64,000 bases of DNA from Micromonospora_J zhanjiangensis. Its GTDB lineage: Bacteria > Actinomycetota > Actinomycetes > Mycobacteriales > Micromonosporaceae. Within the stretch, counting starts at the first letter, position 1, and each line of letters begins with the position of its first letter. Below are positions 32,984 through 41,785 of this stretch, piece by piece. The notes under the pieces are model-generated. The model was not told the origin of the DNA. It did no database searches and was given only the letters and a program-made list of their open reading frames with translations. The stretch spans positions 254,503 through 318,502 of the forward strand of contig NZ_JBHSBN010000006.1 of NCBI RefSeq assembly GCF_042650605.1, in the 5' to 3' direction. Made by a program: the position numbers and the translations under genes.

Positions 32984-33835
32984 GTGACGATCCGAAGCCT
33001 CGTGCCGCTACCTGTGCGCCGGCACTTCCGTGATCTCAGCGCCAGCTACAGCACGCTTCGTTTGATCGCCGGTATGTGGGAGGACCAGGGGTTCACACCG
33101 TCTGGTGATCCGAACGACGAGAGCGGCGAGCGGCGCGGGTTTTGGCGTGAGTTCGAGGACAACGTGGACTGGACTGATCCTGGCCATGTGAACCGTGTAC
33201 TGCGGGTCTACGAGACGCTAGTCGACGCGTTCACGCCGGAGGATTTGGCGAGTACTCGCAAGTTCATGGATCGGCAGGGCTTCGACGTCGATGCCGAGGG
33301 AAGAATCAGGCCAAAGCCGGATACCGCACTCACCATGGTCGCGGCGATGCCGCGGTCGCTGACCGCCTTGCGGGACCCGGCGATGATCCTGGACTCTTTC
33401 GAACGGATCAATCGAGCGCTTCCGACCGACCCGGCGCAGGCCATCGGCTCCGCGAAGGAGTTGGTCGAGGCGACGGCGAAGACGGTGCTGGAAGAACTGG
33501 GCGTGCCGTTCGAGGACAAGACGGCCAAGCTGCCGCAGCTCATCGACAGGGCGCAACGCGAGCTGGGACTCCACCCACAGACCGTCGCGCCGGGGCCGGA
33601 CGGTAGCCAGGCAGTCAAGCGTATCCTTGGTGGGCTGTCGGGTATCGCGCTCGGTCTCGGTGAGCTACGCAACGAGGCCTGGGGCACCGGCCACGCCGTC
33701 CGCCGTACCGGTCTTCGGCCCCGTCATGGTTACCTTGCGGTCGGAGCGGCACACACCTGGTGCCAGGTCATCCTCGACACGCTCGCCGACCCGTCCGCGC
33801 CTTGGCGTACGCACGCTGCCACGACGGCAGGGTGA
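32984..33835 (+). CDS. Abortive-infection family protein (Abi_C-like)
   Basis: Soluble protein of 283 aa. The C-terminal ~140 residues match the Abi_C pattern: PAQAIGSAKELVEATAKTVL, a middle helix with LPQLIDRAQRELGLHP, LSGIALGLGELRNEAWGTGH, and AAHTWCQVILDTL. The RNEAWGTGH segment is the family's conserved polar motif (R-N-x-x-x-x-x-H), reminiscent of HEPN-type RNase cores. The N-terminal half is helical without a name. I chose GTG 32984; the frame is open to 32867 but reads unnaturally there. It sits 161 bp upstream of the ABC-3C genes, as in defence clusters. Likely a suicide effector against phage; the target is unknown. Confidence 0.75.
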   Translation: MTIRSLVPLPVRRHFRDLSASYSTLRLIAGMWEDQGFTPSGDPNDESGERRGFWREFEDNVDWTDPGHVNRVLRVYETLVDAFTPEDLASTRKFMDRQGFDVDAEGRIRPKPDTALTMVAAMPRSLTALRDPAMILDSFERINRALPTDPAQAIGSAKELVEATAKTVLEELGVPFEDKTAKLPQLIDRAQRELGLHPQTVAPGPDGSQAVKRILGGLSGIALGLGELRNEAWGTGHAVRRTGLRPRHGYLAVGAAHTWCQVILDTLADPSAPWRTHAATTAG

Positions 33836-33996
33836 GAGATCATTCGGCGACCTTCTCAGCCCGCCGGTCTGGCGCTCCGGCCACACGGTGGGGGACGCCC
33901 GGTCGGTGTTTCCTCGGTCGTTGGTACCTTTCGGACCGGCGACCAACTGGTTACCTTGGGTACGGCAGTACATCCACATAGGTGACGGAGGGCCGG

Positions 33997-34941
33997 GTGC
34001 TCAGCTTCGAGGAGCAGAGCTTCGTCCGAGCCATGCTGCGGCGGCTCCTCGAAGAACGCTTCGGCAAGTCGTTCGAGCGGTTCTTCCAGAACCTGATGTG
34101 CGCCCGCTATCCCGACTTCATCGATGTCAGGACCCACGGCAACCTCGGTGACATCGGAGCGGACGGGTTGAGCCTGCATGACGGCAAGCTCTACGCGTGC
34201 TACGCGCCCGAGGTCCCGGATGCAAAGGCTGTCCGGACAAAATTCACCGATGATCTTGAAAAGGCGATTGCCAAGCGACGAGACCACTTCGACACCTTCG
34301 TGTTCGTGCACAACGACCTGCGCGGCGTCCACCCGGAGCTGTCCATCCTGCTGAGCGAGGCACACGCCGCGCATTCGAGTCTGCGGTTCGAGCAGCGGGG
34401 CCCGCAGCATCTGCACCGGGAGCTGTGCCGCCTGGAGCGCGACGAGATTCAGGAGTTGCTCGGCTGTGAGATTCCGGTTTCGGAGCGTGTGTACCGGATC
34501 GGGTTGGAAGACCTAGAGCCCCTCCTGACGCATCTGGTCGCGCAGCGGCGTCAGGCGACATCTCAGGCGCCCGCCCGCGAGGTCCCGCCTGAGAAGCTTG
34601 CCTACAACCGCCTTGCTGTCGAGGATCGTGACGAGATCATCTCGGCCATGCGGTACACCCCGTTGGTGGACGAGTACTACCAGCAGCGTCAGGACGTCAC
34701 CGAGCGTGACGAGGTCGCGCAGGGCTTCAACGCCTACTACCAGCAGGTCAAGGCTGATTACGACGACCCGGGGGACGTGTTGTGGAAGCTGCAGGAGTAC
34801 GTCGCCGGCAACGCACGCGGCCGACGCGATCACGAGCGGGCCGTGATGGTCGTCTTGGCGTACTTCTTCGAGACCTGCGACATCTTCGAAGAGCCGCCCA
34901 CCAACTGGCGGGCCCCAGCCCTACAGGGAACAGGCCGATGA
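33997..34941 (+). CDS. ABC-3C-like system effector (nuclease-like) protein
   Basis: Protein of 314 aa resembling the effector component of ABC-three-component (ABC-3C) conflict systems. The N-terminal domain looks like a restriction-endonuclease-type fold: FERFFQNLMCARYPDF, then GNLGDIGADGLSLHDGKLYACYAPE, where Asp and Glu could be metal ligands, although the usual Lys is replaced. The C-terminal half is helical (YYQQRQDVTERDEVAQGF, VLAYFFETCDIFEEPP) and would contact partners. GTG 33997 has CGGAGGG just upstream; GTG 33982 is possible. Its stop overlaps the next start (ATGA), indicating a tight operon. Confidence 0.72.
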   Translation: MLSFEEQSFVRAMLRRLLEERFGKSFERFFQNLMCARYPDFIDVRTHGNLGDIGADGLSLHDGKLYACYAPEVPDAKAVRTKFTDDLEKAIAKRRDHFDTFVFVHNDLRGVHPELSILLSEAHAAHSSLRFEQRGPQHLHRELCRLERDEIQELLGCEIPVSERVYRIGLEDLEPLLTHLVAQRRQATSQAPAREVPPEKLAYNRLAVEDRDEIISAMRYTPLVDEYYQQRQDVTERDEVAQGFNAYYQQVKADYDDPGDVLWKLQEYVAGNARGRRDHERAVMVVLAYFFETCDIFEEPPTNWRAPALQGTGR

Positions 34942-35207
34942 TCACGCCGACGAAAGGCATCGCACCACAGCGGGCACTTCTGGTCGTCGGGGCGCAGATC
35001 TTGCGGATCCTCGACCAACCGATGACGATCAGCCAGACGTGGACAAGGCTGCGGGAGTGGCGGACCGCCAACGGGCACCACGCGCCCGTACCGTTCTGGT
35101 GGTTCGTTCTATCCCTAGATGTGCTGTTCGCGCTGGGAACGCTGGGGCTGGAGCGGGAACTGCTCACGAGGAGGCAGGCGGATGTTGCGTCAGCTCGGAG
35201 CCGATGA
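34938..35207 (+). CDS. ABC-3C-like middle component
   Basis: Small protein of 89 aa whose ATG overlaps the previous stop and whose end overlaps the ATPase start by 26 bp. It contains ILRILDQPMTISQTWTRLRE and PFWWFVLSLDVLFALGTLGL, a pattern like the winged-helix-type middle components (MC) of ABC-3C systems, which bridge effector and ATPase. The identification relies mainly on this three-gene context. Confidence 0.65.
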   Translation: MITPTKGIAPQRALLVVGAQILRILDQPMTISQTWTRLREWRTANGHHAPVPFWWFVLSLDVLFALGTLGLERELLTRRQADVASARSR

Positions 35208-36924
35208 CCCTCGGTTCCGGACGCTGACCTTCCACCCCGGGCTCAACATCCTCGTCGCCGACATCACCCCCGGGTCACGGGAGACCGACAGCCGCAACGG
35301 CGCCGGCAAATCCAGCATGATCGAACTACTGCACTTCCTCCTCGGGGAACGGGCAGACGCATCCACCCTTGCCGCACGGCCGGAACTGCGCGGCATCGAG
35401 TTCACCCTGTCACTCGACTGGCCGCAGCTCACCACACCGCTGCTGGTGAGACGCACTGGATCACGCCACGGCTGGGTACACCTCGACCCGCTGCCGCCAG
35501 CCACCGACCGCGGCCAGCTCGAACTGAACACCGGTCACCTCCGGCTCGCGGAATGGCAGCGCCTCATCGAACGCGACCTCTTCAGCCTGCCCGACGAGCA
35601 CGCCGGCATCAGCGGCCGAAGCCTGGTGTCCTTCCTTATCCGCCGGACCAGCTCCAACGGCTACAACACCGCGGTGCGTAGTCACGGACGGCAGTCGGAC
35701 GCCGACGCGACCACGAACCTCGCCTACCTCTTCGGCCTCGACTGGCACCTCGCCGACCGCTACCGGCTCCTCAAAGCGCGAGACACCGCACGGACCCAGA
35801 TGCAGAAGGCCGCCCAGGACCCGCTGCTGGGCCGGATCATCGGCAAGGTTGCGGACCTGCGTAGCGAGATCGCCCTGGCCGAGCGGCGGGTGCACGATCT
35901 GGAGCGCCAGGTCTCCGAGTTCCGCGTCGTCCCGCAGTACGAGCGCCTGCGTGAGCAGGCAGACGCGCTTGACCAGCAGATACGACAACTACGCGCACGC
36001 GACGTCGTGGATCGGCGCAATCTCCAGGACCTGGAACACGCGCTGCAGGAAACGACCGACCCTGACGTCAGCTATTTGGAGCCGGTATACGCCGAGCTCG
36101 GCGTGTTACTCAACGACCAGGTGCGGCGGCGGTTCGACGAGGTCCAAGCGTTCCACGAATCAGTGGTCCGGAACCGGCGTCGCTACCTCGACGAGGAGGC
36201 CGCCACCATTCGGCAACGCCTCGCCCAGAGCGAAACCGACCGCCAACGCCTCGGCGATCAACTCGCCGCCACGCTACGCACCTTGCAGGAGGGCGGCGCT
36301 TTAGAAGCGCTGACCACACTCCAACAGGTCCTCGCGCAGCAGCAGGCGCTCCTGTCCGCCCTGCGCCACCGCTACGAGGCCGCCCAAGCCCTTGAAGCGA
36401 CGAAACGAGAGATCACCCAGGCGCGACTGACGCTGCAGCAGGAGATGGACCGTGACATTGAGGACCGGCGGGGCTTCATCGACGAAGCGACGGTGCTGTT
36501 CTCCGAGTTCGCCAGACGCCTCTACGGCCCCGGCCGCACAGCCCACCTCAAGTTCGAAGCCGGCGACAAGAGCCTGCGCATCGATCCGCACATCGACAGC
36601 GACAACAGCGCCGGCATCAGCAGCATGGTCATCTTCTGCTTCGACCTCACCCTCAGCGTCCTCGCAACACGGGCAGGACGCGCCCCCGGCGTCCTCGTGC
36701 ACGACAGCCACCTGTTCGACGGCGTCGACGACCGCCAACTGGCCGCAGCCCTGTCACTGGCCGCAGAGGTCACCAGCCGCGAAGGTCTCCAGTACATCGT
36801 CACCCTGAACTCAGACGATCTGGACAAAGCCCGTCGGCGAAGCTTCGATGCCGACGAGTTCCTACTGTCCCAGCGATTGACTGACCGCTACGACGACGGT
36901 GGCCTCTTCGGCTTCCGATTCTGA
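35182..36924 (+). CDS. ABC-3C-like ATPase with DUF2326-type C-terminus
   Basis: SMC/Rad50-type ATPase of 580 aa. Walker A is SRNGAGKSSM near residue 40. A long central region forms a coiled coil (RQVSEFRVVPQYERLREQAD, YLDEEAATIRQRLAQ, shown in part). The C-terminus has FSEFARRLYG, SDNSAGISSMVIFCFDLTLS and LVHDSHLFDGVDDRQL, which correspond to the signature and Walker B region of DUF2326 proteins. In the proposed ABC-3C model the ATPase senses invading nucleic acid and releases the effector. GAGGAGG precedes ATG 35182. It is the last gene of the unit; IS debris follows. Confidence 0.82.
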   Translation: MLRQLGADDPRFRTLTFHPGLNILVADITPGSRETDSRNGAGKSSMIELLHFLLGERADASTLAARPELRGIEFTLSLDWPQLTTPLLVRRTGSRHGWVHLDPLPPATDRGQLELNTGHLRLAEWQRLIERDLFSLPDEHAGISGRSLVSFLIRRTSSNGYNTAVRSHGRQSDADATTNLAYLFGLDWHLADRYRLLKARDTARTQMQKAAQDPLLGRIIGKVADLRSEIALAERRVHDLERQVSEFRVVPQYERLREQADALDQQIRQLRARDVVDRRNLQDLEHALQETTDPDVSYLEPVYAELGVLLNDQVRRRFDEVQAFHESVVRNRRRYLDEEAATIRQRLAQSETDRQRLGDQLAATLRTLQEGGALEALTTLQQVLAQQQALLSALRHRYEAAQALEATKREITQARLTLQQEMDRDIEDRRGFIDEATVLFSEFARRLYGPGRTAHLKFEAGDKSLRIDPHIDSDNSAGISSMVIFCFDLTLSVLATRAGRAPGVLVHDSHLFDGVDDRQLAAALSLAAEVTSREGLQYIVTLNSDDLDKARRRSFDADEFLLSQRLTDRYDDGGLFGFRF

Positions 36925-37219
36925 GCGGCTAAACAGCATGCCGACGGTAGCCTTGCAGCCGCCCTATCCTCCATGTCGCCCAACTGCTGCTACCACCGAG
37001 CGGTTTCGTCGCCGCGTCCAGCGTTACGACGACGATTTAGGCGGCGACGGATGCGACACCACCCGTCGCCGACAGCACGCGGGCCGAAGGGCCATTCCCG
37101 TATCATCTTGATCCGTCGTGGTCGTGCTGAAACGGCTACCGCGGTTGCGCGAGAGGCTGCACCATCAGCCCGGAATGTGGGATGGTCTGAGCGGGCCACG
37201 CATGCTCGTCTGCGGACTG

Positions 37220-37766
37220 GGGTGACGTTGTCGGCGGCGACGTCCAGGCCCAACACCTCACGCTGACCGTCGGCGTTAACCCCGACCGCGATCAGCGCGT
37301 GGACGTTGACCGTGCGAACGGCCTCACGCACTTTCATGGTCAGCGCGTCCATCCACACGAACGTGTAGTGCCCCGAGTCCAGGGGTCGGTTACGGAACGC
37401 CTCCACCTGCGCGTCCAAGTGGGCTGCCATCTCCGAGACCTGCGACTTCGACAGCTGCCGAATGCCGAGCTGCTCAACCAACTTCTCCACCCGCCACGTC
37501 GACACCCCCAGCAGATAAGACGTGGCCACCACCGACACCAGGGCCTGCTCGGCCCGCCGCCGGTGCGTCAGAAGCCAGTCCGGGAAGTAGGAACCCTGCC
37601 GCAGCTTTGGGATCGCCAGATCGATCGTCCCGGCCCGGGTGTCCCATTCCCGGGCCCGGTAACCGTTACGGGAGTTGACCCGCTCATCGCTGCGCTGCCC
37701 ATACGCGGCACCGCAGACCGCGTCAGCCTCAGCGGACATCACCACCTGCGCGAACGTCTTGATCAT
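37220..37766 (-). pseudogene. IS256-family transposase fragment
   Basis: Internal piece of a mutator/IS256-type transposase. Homologous-looking sequence runs from SAEADAVCGAAYGQRSDERV through IPKLRQGSYFPDWLL and RLGIRQLSKSQVSEM-like helices to VLGLDVAADN. It lacks the catalytic second half (further Asp and Glu) and the N-terminal ~70 residues, with a stop just before the first Met at 37766. Beyond about 37220 the frame reads into unrelated Arg-rich sequence. The 295 bp between it and the ATPase gene hold no gene. Confidence 0.8.
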
Positions 37767-37843
37767 CGCCTGCGCGTTGAAGCGTGGTTAGGGAATCCGG
37801 CACGATCCCGAAGCTTGGATCGCGCGGGTCGCCTGGCAGCCGT

Positions 37844-38383
37844 TTACGGTACTGGATCTTCGCGGCGCACGCGGAACGACCGGAACATCGCCCGCACCCG
37901 CTTGAGGATCATGAAGATCGTCAGCAGCAGGTGCACGCCGGCGAACACGACCAGCAGTGTCGATACCCGGCCGAGCGGCTTGTCGGTGTCGGTGAACATC
38001 ACGACCCCGCCGAGTAGGCCGGTCAGGACGATCCCGACCAGGACGGCGTAGCTGACGTTGGCCCGAAGTTCGTCTGCCAATTGATCGACGAACTGACGCA
38101 TCTGCGGCGGCAGGGTGTCGGTCGCGCGGGCGGTGAGGTCGAAAATCAGCACGAACACGTTGAAGATCAACCCGGTGAGGATAGCGATAGCTGCCAGGAC
38201 GTCGGGCACGTTGCGAGCCCTGCCGTCGAAGTACCACACACCGCCCGCGATCGCAGCCGGCACGCCGAGGTAGGCCAGGTAGTCCGCAGGGCGGCGCCGC
38301 TTGGTGCCGTAGTTGCGCAGCGTGTCGTAGTGGTCCTGCACCAGGGCGATGGCTGAGAACTTACTGCTCTCTGTCCGTCGCAT
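37844..38383 (-). CDS. Four-helix membrane protein, possible effector
   Basis: Predicted membrane protein of 179 aa with four transmembrane helices: YLAYLGVPAAIAGGVWYF, VLAAIAILTGLIFNVFVLIF, YAVLVGIVLTGLLGGVVMF and LLVVFAGVHLLLTIFMIL. A loop of about 35 residues between helices 2 and 3 and a basic C-terminus (KRVRAMFRSFRVRRED) face the cytoplasm. It overlaps the upstream gene's 3' end by 23 bp, so the two are coupled. Small multi-TM proteins paired with a sensor are common pore-forming effectors in defence islands, similar in principle to SLATT-type proteins, but I recognise no exact family. Confidence 0.7.
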   Translation of the reverse strand: MRRTESSKFSAIALVQDHYDTLRNYGTKRRRPADYLAYLGVPAAIAGGVWYFDGRARNVPDVLAAIAILTGLIFNVFVLIFDLTARATDTLPPQMRQFVDQLADELRANVSYAVLVGIVLTGLLGGVVMFTDTDKPLGRVSTLLVVFAGVHLLLTIFMILKRVRAMFRSFRVRREDPVP

Positions 38384-39380
38384 GGCTTAGCTCCTCCTGC
38401 GGCAGTGTGAGCCGGGTCTCCAGCGCCGCTCCCGACCAAGTGCCAGTGTCCCATTGGGGTCTGACAAGAACACCGACCGCAGTCGATATCTCATTGATCG
38501 TCCTCGTCACCTCGCCGTAGAACCGGCCGTCGTCGGGCTTCTCGCGCCCCGGTAGGTCGTAGACGAAGGACGGGACGCGCTCGGCCGTCACGGTCAGCGT
38601 CGTGCTCCGTTCCCCGACGGTCATGACGACGCTCAACTCATCGAAGTCGACGCCGGTGACATGCAGCAACCGCCGACGTGCGGTGTCGTCCTCGCCGCGT
38701 AGCTTGGCCACCAGGCTTCGCTGGAACTGCTTGATCTTCCCGGGCATGATCTTCAGTTCGAGCTTGCCGGCTTCCGCGTCCTTCGTCGTCATCTCCACCG
38801 CGTCGGCGACGTCTTGGGGCAGACCGCTGCGTCGCAGGGTGATTTGGTGGGCCTGGGCCTCGACGAGCAGCTTGGCCAGCCCTTCCTCGTCGACCACCGA
38901 CGCGATGTCGAGGATGTAGCCGTTGCTGAAGTGGCGAAACCGCTTCGACAGCGCGGGACCGAGCAATGTCTTGGCGCCTACCCGGCCCTGCACCTCCAGT
39001 GCGAGCAGACCGGTCGTCGAGTCGGCGGGTGCGAGCAGCAAGCCCCTCAGCGTGGTGTGTTCGATGTGCCGGTCATCTCGGTGGAATACAACTGTCTGGT
39101 CGTCATCGCGGTCGTAGAATTCCGACCGTTGGCCACTGTTGCCTACCTTGACGCAGAACCGTACGGCGCGGCCGGCCGGCTCCAGGGTCTTCACGCTGAG
39201 GTGGCGTTGACGCTCCGACACGGGCTGCCCCGCAAGGCCGTGCAGCACCCCATAGAGGATGGGCAGGGCATCGGTCGTGCCGTCGAACGAACCGAGGGGC
39301 TGAGGATCGCCGCCGTGCGGACGCACCCGGAAGGCGGACAGGGCGTAGCCGTACTTCATGCTGAAGGTGTTCTCCTCCAT
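38361..39380 (-). CDS. Hypothetical protein paired with four-helix membrane protein
   Basis: Soluble protein of about 339 aa, not recognised. It has a beta-rich N-terminal domain (MKYGYALSAFRVRP, RAVRFCVKVGNSGQRSEFYD), a central helical part (LAKLLVEAQAHQITLRRSG) and a C-terminal region ending FYGEVTRTINEISTAVGVL. No nuclease or ATPase motif is seen. The start is uncertain: ATG 39380 (weak site), ATG 39359 (GGAGGAG 12 bases upstream), or 39479, which would lie 5 bp from the IS630 end, so the insertion may have altered the 5' region. It is coupled to the membrane protein and probably acts as sensor or partner. Confidence 0.65.
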   Translation of the reverse strand: MEENTFSMKYGYALSAFRVRPHGGDPQPLGSFDGTTDALPILYGVLHGLAGQPVSERQRHLSVKTLEPAGRAVRFCVKVGNSGQRSEFYDRDDDQTVVFHRDDRHIEHTTLRGLLLAPADSTTGLLALEVQGRVGAKTLLGPALSKRFRHFSNGYILDIASVVDEEGLAKLLVEAQAHQITLRRSGLPQDVADAVEMTTKDAEAGKLELKIMPGKIKQFQRSLVAKLRGEDDTARRRLLHVTGVDFDELSVVMTVGERSTTLTVTAERVPSFVYDLPGREKPDDGRFYGEVTRTINEISTAVGVLVRPQWDTGTWSGAALETRLTLPQEELSHATDREQ

Positions 39381-39483
39381 CCGCTCGAAGGTCGACGTTG
39401 CGGAAGCCGCGAGGGCACGAACCCGCGCTGGCGCGAGGGGTGCATCGTGTCGCGGCGAAACTCGGCCTTCATCGGGCACGATG

Positions 39484-40572
39484 CTAAGCGCCTGGCCAGA
39501 AGTCTTGTCCGTAACCCTCGGGTAGCCAGGGTGTGGTCCAGGGGGCGGTGGTGGTGAGGTTCTGGTCGGGGGTGCGGTGGCGGAAGAAGGTGTGGGCTTG
39601 CCGGATCCGGTCGGCCATGGTGGCGGGGGCGGTGTTGGCGATGTGTTGTTTCAGTACGGCCCACATGCGTTCGACGGGGTTGTCCTGGGGGCTGTAACGG
39701 GCGCCGGTGATCAGCATGAGGCGGGGGTGTTCGGCCAGCCATCGTCGGGTGATAGCGCTGTGGTGGGTGGTGCCGTTGTCGCAGATCACGGCTACGACGG
39801 GCGCGTTGGGGTAGGCGGTGAGGAGGAGGTCGAGGAAGTAGCAGAACACGACGGAGACGTTGCGGACCGAGACGTGGTGGTGGAAGGTGCCGGTGGTCAG
39901 GTTGACCGCGCCGTGCAGGGTGCGGCGGATGTTGGTCCCCGGGGTCATCACGCGGTGGCGCAGGCCGGTGGGTATCCAGCAGGCGCGGATGCGGGCGATC
40001 AGGTCGAGGTGGGTTTCGTCCTCGGCGAGGACGACGGATCCGGCGGGCAGGGCGGTGACCTGGTCGCGGATGTCGGCGCAGATGGTGTCCCGGTCGGGGT
40101 CGCTCTTGGCGATGAGTCGGGGTCGGCACCAGCGGGCTTGTTCCCGGATGCGCCGGTACACGGTGCGCAGGCTGATTTTCGGGCGGCCCAGGGCACGCCA
40201 GACGCGGCCGGTGGTCCACGCCTTCGGGGTGTTCAACAGTCGTCGGATCCGGTCGCCCAGGTGCCGACCGCCCAGTCGGGGCCGGCCGGTACGGGGCCGG
40301 TCGGGTAGTCCGTCGACGCCTTCGAGGTCGTGGCGGGCGATCCACCGGCGCACCGTGACCGGGTCGTAGTGCAGCAGGGCGGCGATGTCCGCAGCGGGCA
40401 TCCCACCAGCGGACAGCAGGATCATCACCGCGCGGGTGGCGACTCTCCACTGTCGGTGCAGGACGTCCACGAGTTGGTGGTACTGCTCGTCGGACACGTT
40501 GGCGTACACGTGCGCAGGGCGCATACTGGCGAAGACCTCGTCGGGATGATCGTTGTGTGGAAACTCGATCAA
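39484..40572 (-). CDS. IS630-family transposase
   Basis: Full-length DDE transposase of 362 aa. N-terminal helix-turn-helix part: MILLSAGGMPAADIAALLHY, then the linker DGLPDRPRTGRPRLG. Catalytic Asp lies in VLAEDETHLDLIARIR, the second in VAVICDNGTTHHS, and the Glu in NPVERMWAVLK, all intact, so it may be active. It would insert the element at TA sites. It lies directly upstream of the unknown/4-TM pair, in the same orientation. Confidence 0.92.
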   Translation of the reverse strand: MIEFPHNDHPDEVFASMRPAHVYANVSDEQYHQLVDVLHRQWRVATRAVMILLSAGGMPAADIAALLHYDPVTVRRWIARHDLEGVDGLPDRPRTGRPRLGGRHLGDRIRRLLNTPKAWTTGRVWRALGRPKISLRTVYRRIREQARWCRPRLIAKSDPDRDTICADIRDQVTALPAGSVVLAEDETHLDLIARIRACWIPTGLRHRVMTPGTNIRRTLHGAVNLTTGTFHHHVSVRNVSVVFCYFLDLLLTAYPNAPVVAVICDNGTTHHSAITRRWLAEHPRLMLITGARYSPQDNPVERMWAVLKQHIANTAPATMADRIRQAHTFFRHRTPDQNLTTTAPWTTPWLPEGYGQDFWPGA

Positions 40573-40650
40573 ACTCCCGGCGAGGTCTTCACGTCGGTAT
40601 CAACATCAACTCGGGCGAGTTACGGACATAACTTCCGGCAACCCGCTTAG
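39484..40650 (-). mobile_element. IS630-family insertion sequence, apparently complete
   Basis: About 1.17 kb. Ends are imperfect inverted repeats: CTAAGCGCCTGGCC at 39484-39497 and, reverse-complemented, CTAAGCGGGTTGCC from 40637-40650 (11 of 14 match). It holds one transposase gene whose stop codon lies within the left repeat. IS630 elements target TA; I could not settle the exact duplication here. Confidence 0.65.
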
Positions 40651-40823
40651 ATGACCAGGAAGGTCAACGTATGATTACTCGGTGCACCACGTCAAGGAGC
40701 CGAGCTCGCGTTCGGCAATTGAACGCTGACTAGGTGCGTCACATGTCGCACCCGGGGGGTTCGGTGGCGGGCTGACCGGGTCCCGAGCCGGAGCGCGGCG
40801 GCTCGCGCGAGGTCGACATCAAG

Positions 40824-40861
40824 TCCACACAGATACGCCTCGTCCACACAGATACGCCTCG
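40824..40861. repeat. 19-bp perfect tandem repeat
   Basis: The unit TCCACACAGATACGCCTCG occurs twice head to tail (40824-40842, 40843-40861) just past the 3' end of the chaperone/FtsK operon. The gap from the IS end (40650) to 40891 has no convincing gene; a 65-codon frame there has shadow composition. Confidence 0.7.
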
Positions 40862-40891
40862 GCACCCGACGGCCGAGGTTGAAGAACAAGC

Positions 40892-41785
40892 TCAGAGACG
40901 ATGAGCCATCTCGTTGGCTTCGAGTCGGCTGAAGTGCTGTTCAACGAAGGCGTACCTTTGGGGTGCGGTCGCTCGCAGCCATTCGGGCCGGGCGAACAGC
41001 GCCACGACCGTCTCGGCGAAGTCCTCTCGCGGGTGGGTCCCGGCGTACGAACTCATCGGGGTTTCGCCAGTGGCGTACGAGCGCGAACAGATGCTTTCCC
41101 ACTGTGCGCGCTCGGCCGGCGTGAGGTGCTGCCGGTAGATGACATGGGCGACTTCGTGAATGAGTGCCTGCAGCAGGAGCACCCGCTCGCCGAGGAGTCC
41201 GCCCTCTGCGGCATGTCCGGCCGGACTGCCGTACAGCTCGATGTGCGGCGGCAAGCCTGACGCCGAGACCCGCGTCACGGCGGCGTGGTTCGGTTGCTCC
41301 CGCAATTCCGGGGCATAGCGCACGCTGCCGATGCTGGCTAGTACCTGCGCCGGGAACAGCAGCAGCCCTTTCGCCGCGAACTCGGCCGCGGGCGCGTCGA
41401 GGCCTTCCTGGTGGATACCATCGGCAGCGGACTGGCGTGCGGCATCACGCAGTACCTCGGCCGCCGCGAAACCCACGACGGCCTTTCCGATGACGGCCGC
41501 CCGTGACCCGCCGCCACAGTTGGCCGCGGCGTAGTTTCGTGCGAGCTTGCCACCGGTCAGCAACAGCGTGGCCGCGCGGGCGCAGGCACGGGCGGCAGCG
41601 TCCATCGCCGCGGCTGCAGCTTGGCCCGCCGCCCGGTTCCCGGTGCCGGCGATCGTGACCCGTGCGGCAGTCATAGCCAGCTGACGCGCGTGTTCGTGCA
41701 GCGCGGAGGCCAGCCCGTCGGTGTGGTTGCCGAGGTACTGGACCGCCTCGCACAAATGCTCCAGCTGCGACTGGCCGCCGGTCAC
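40892..41785 (-). CDS. Zinc metalloprotease-like protein, last gene of chaperone operon
   Basis: Predicted zincin of 297 aa. The active site is LIHEVAHVIYRQ, with HEVAH at residues 210-214, and a candidate third ligand lies in HPREDFAETVVALF (Glu in the 255-259 segment). The N-terminal ~130 residues are Ala-rich helices (LASALHEHARQLAM, AAAAAMDAAARACARAATLL) that look like the helical leader of WXG100/LXG-type secreted proteins, though this is impression only. No signal peptide. Its start overlaps the previous stop by 4 bp. It is the probable effector of the operon: either exported by the FtsK-like ATPase or activated by the chaperones inside the cell. Confidence 0.72.
   Translation of the reverse strand: MTGGQSQLEHLCEAVQYLGNHTDGLASALHEHARQLAMTAARVTIAGTGNRAAGQAAAAAMDAAARACARAATLLLTGGKLARNYAAANCGGGSRAAVIGKAVVGFAAAEVLRDAARQSAADGIHQEGLDAPAAEFAAKGLLLFPAQVLASIGSVRYAPELREQPNHAAVTRVSASGLPPHIELYGSPAGHAAEGGLLGERVLLLQALIHEVAHVIYRQHLTPAERAQWESICSRSYATGETPMSSYAGTHPREDFAETVVALFARPEWLRATAPQRYAFVEQHFSRLEANEMAHRL

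Noticed and set aside
40692..40889. 65-codon minus-strand frame after the chaperone operon
   Set aside because: No ribosome site and shadow-like composition; the area is mainly a tandem repeat.
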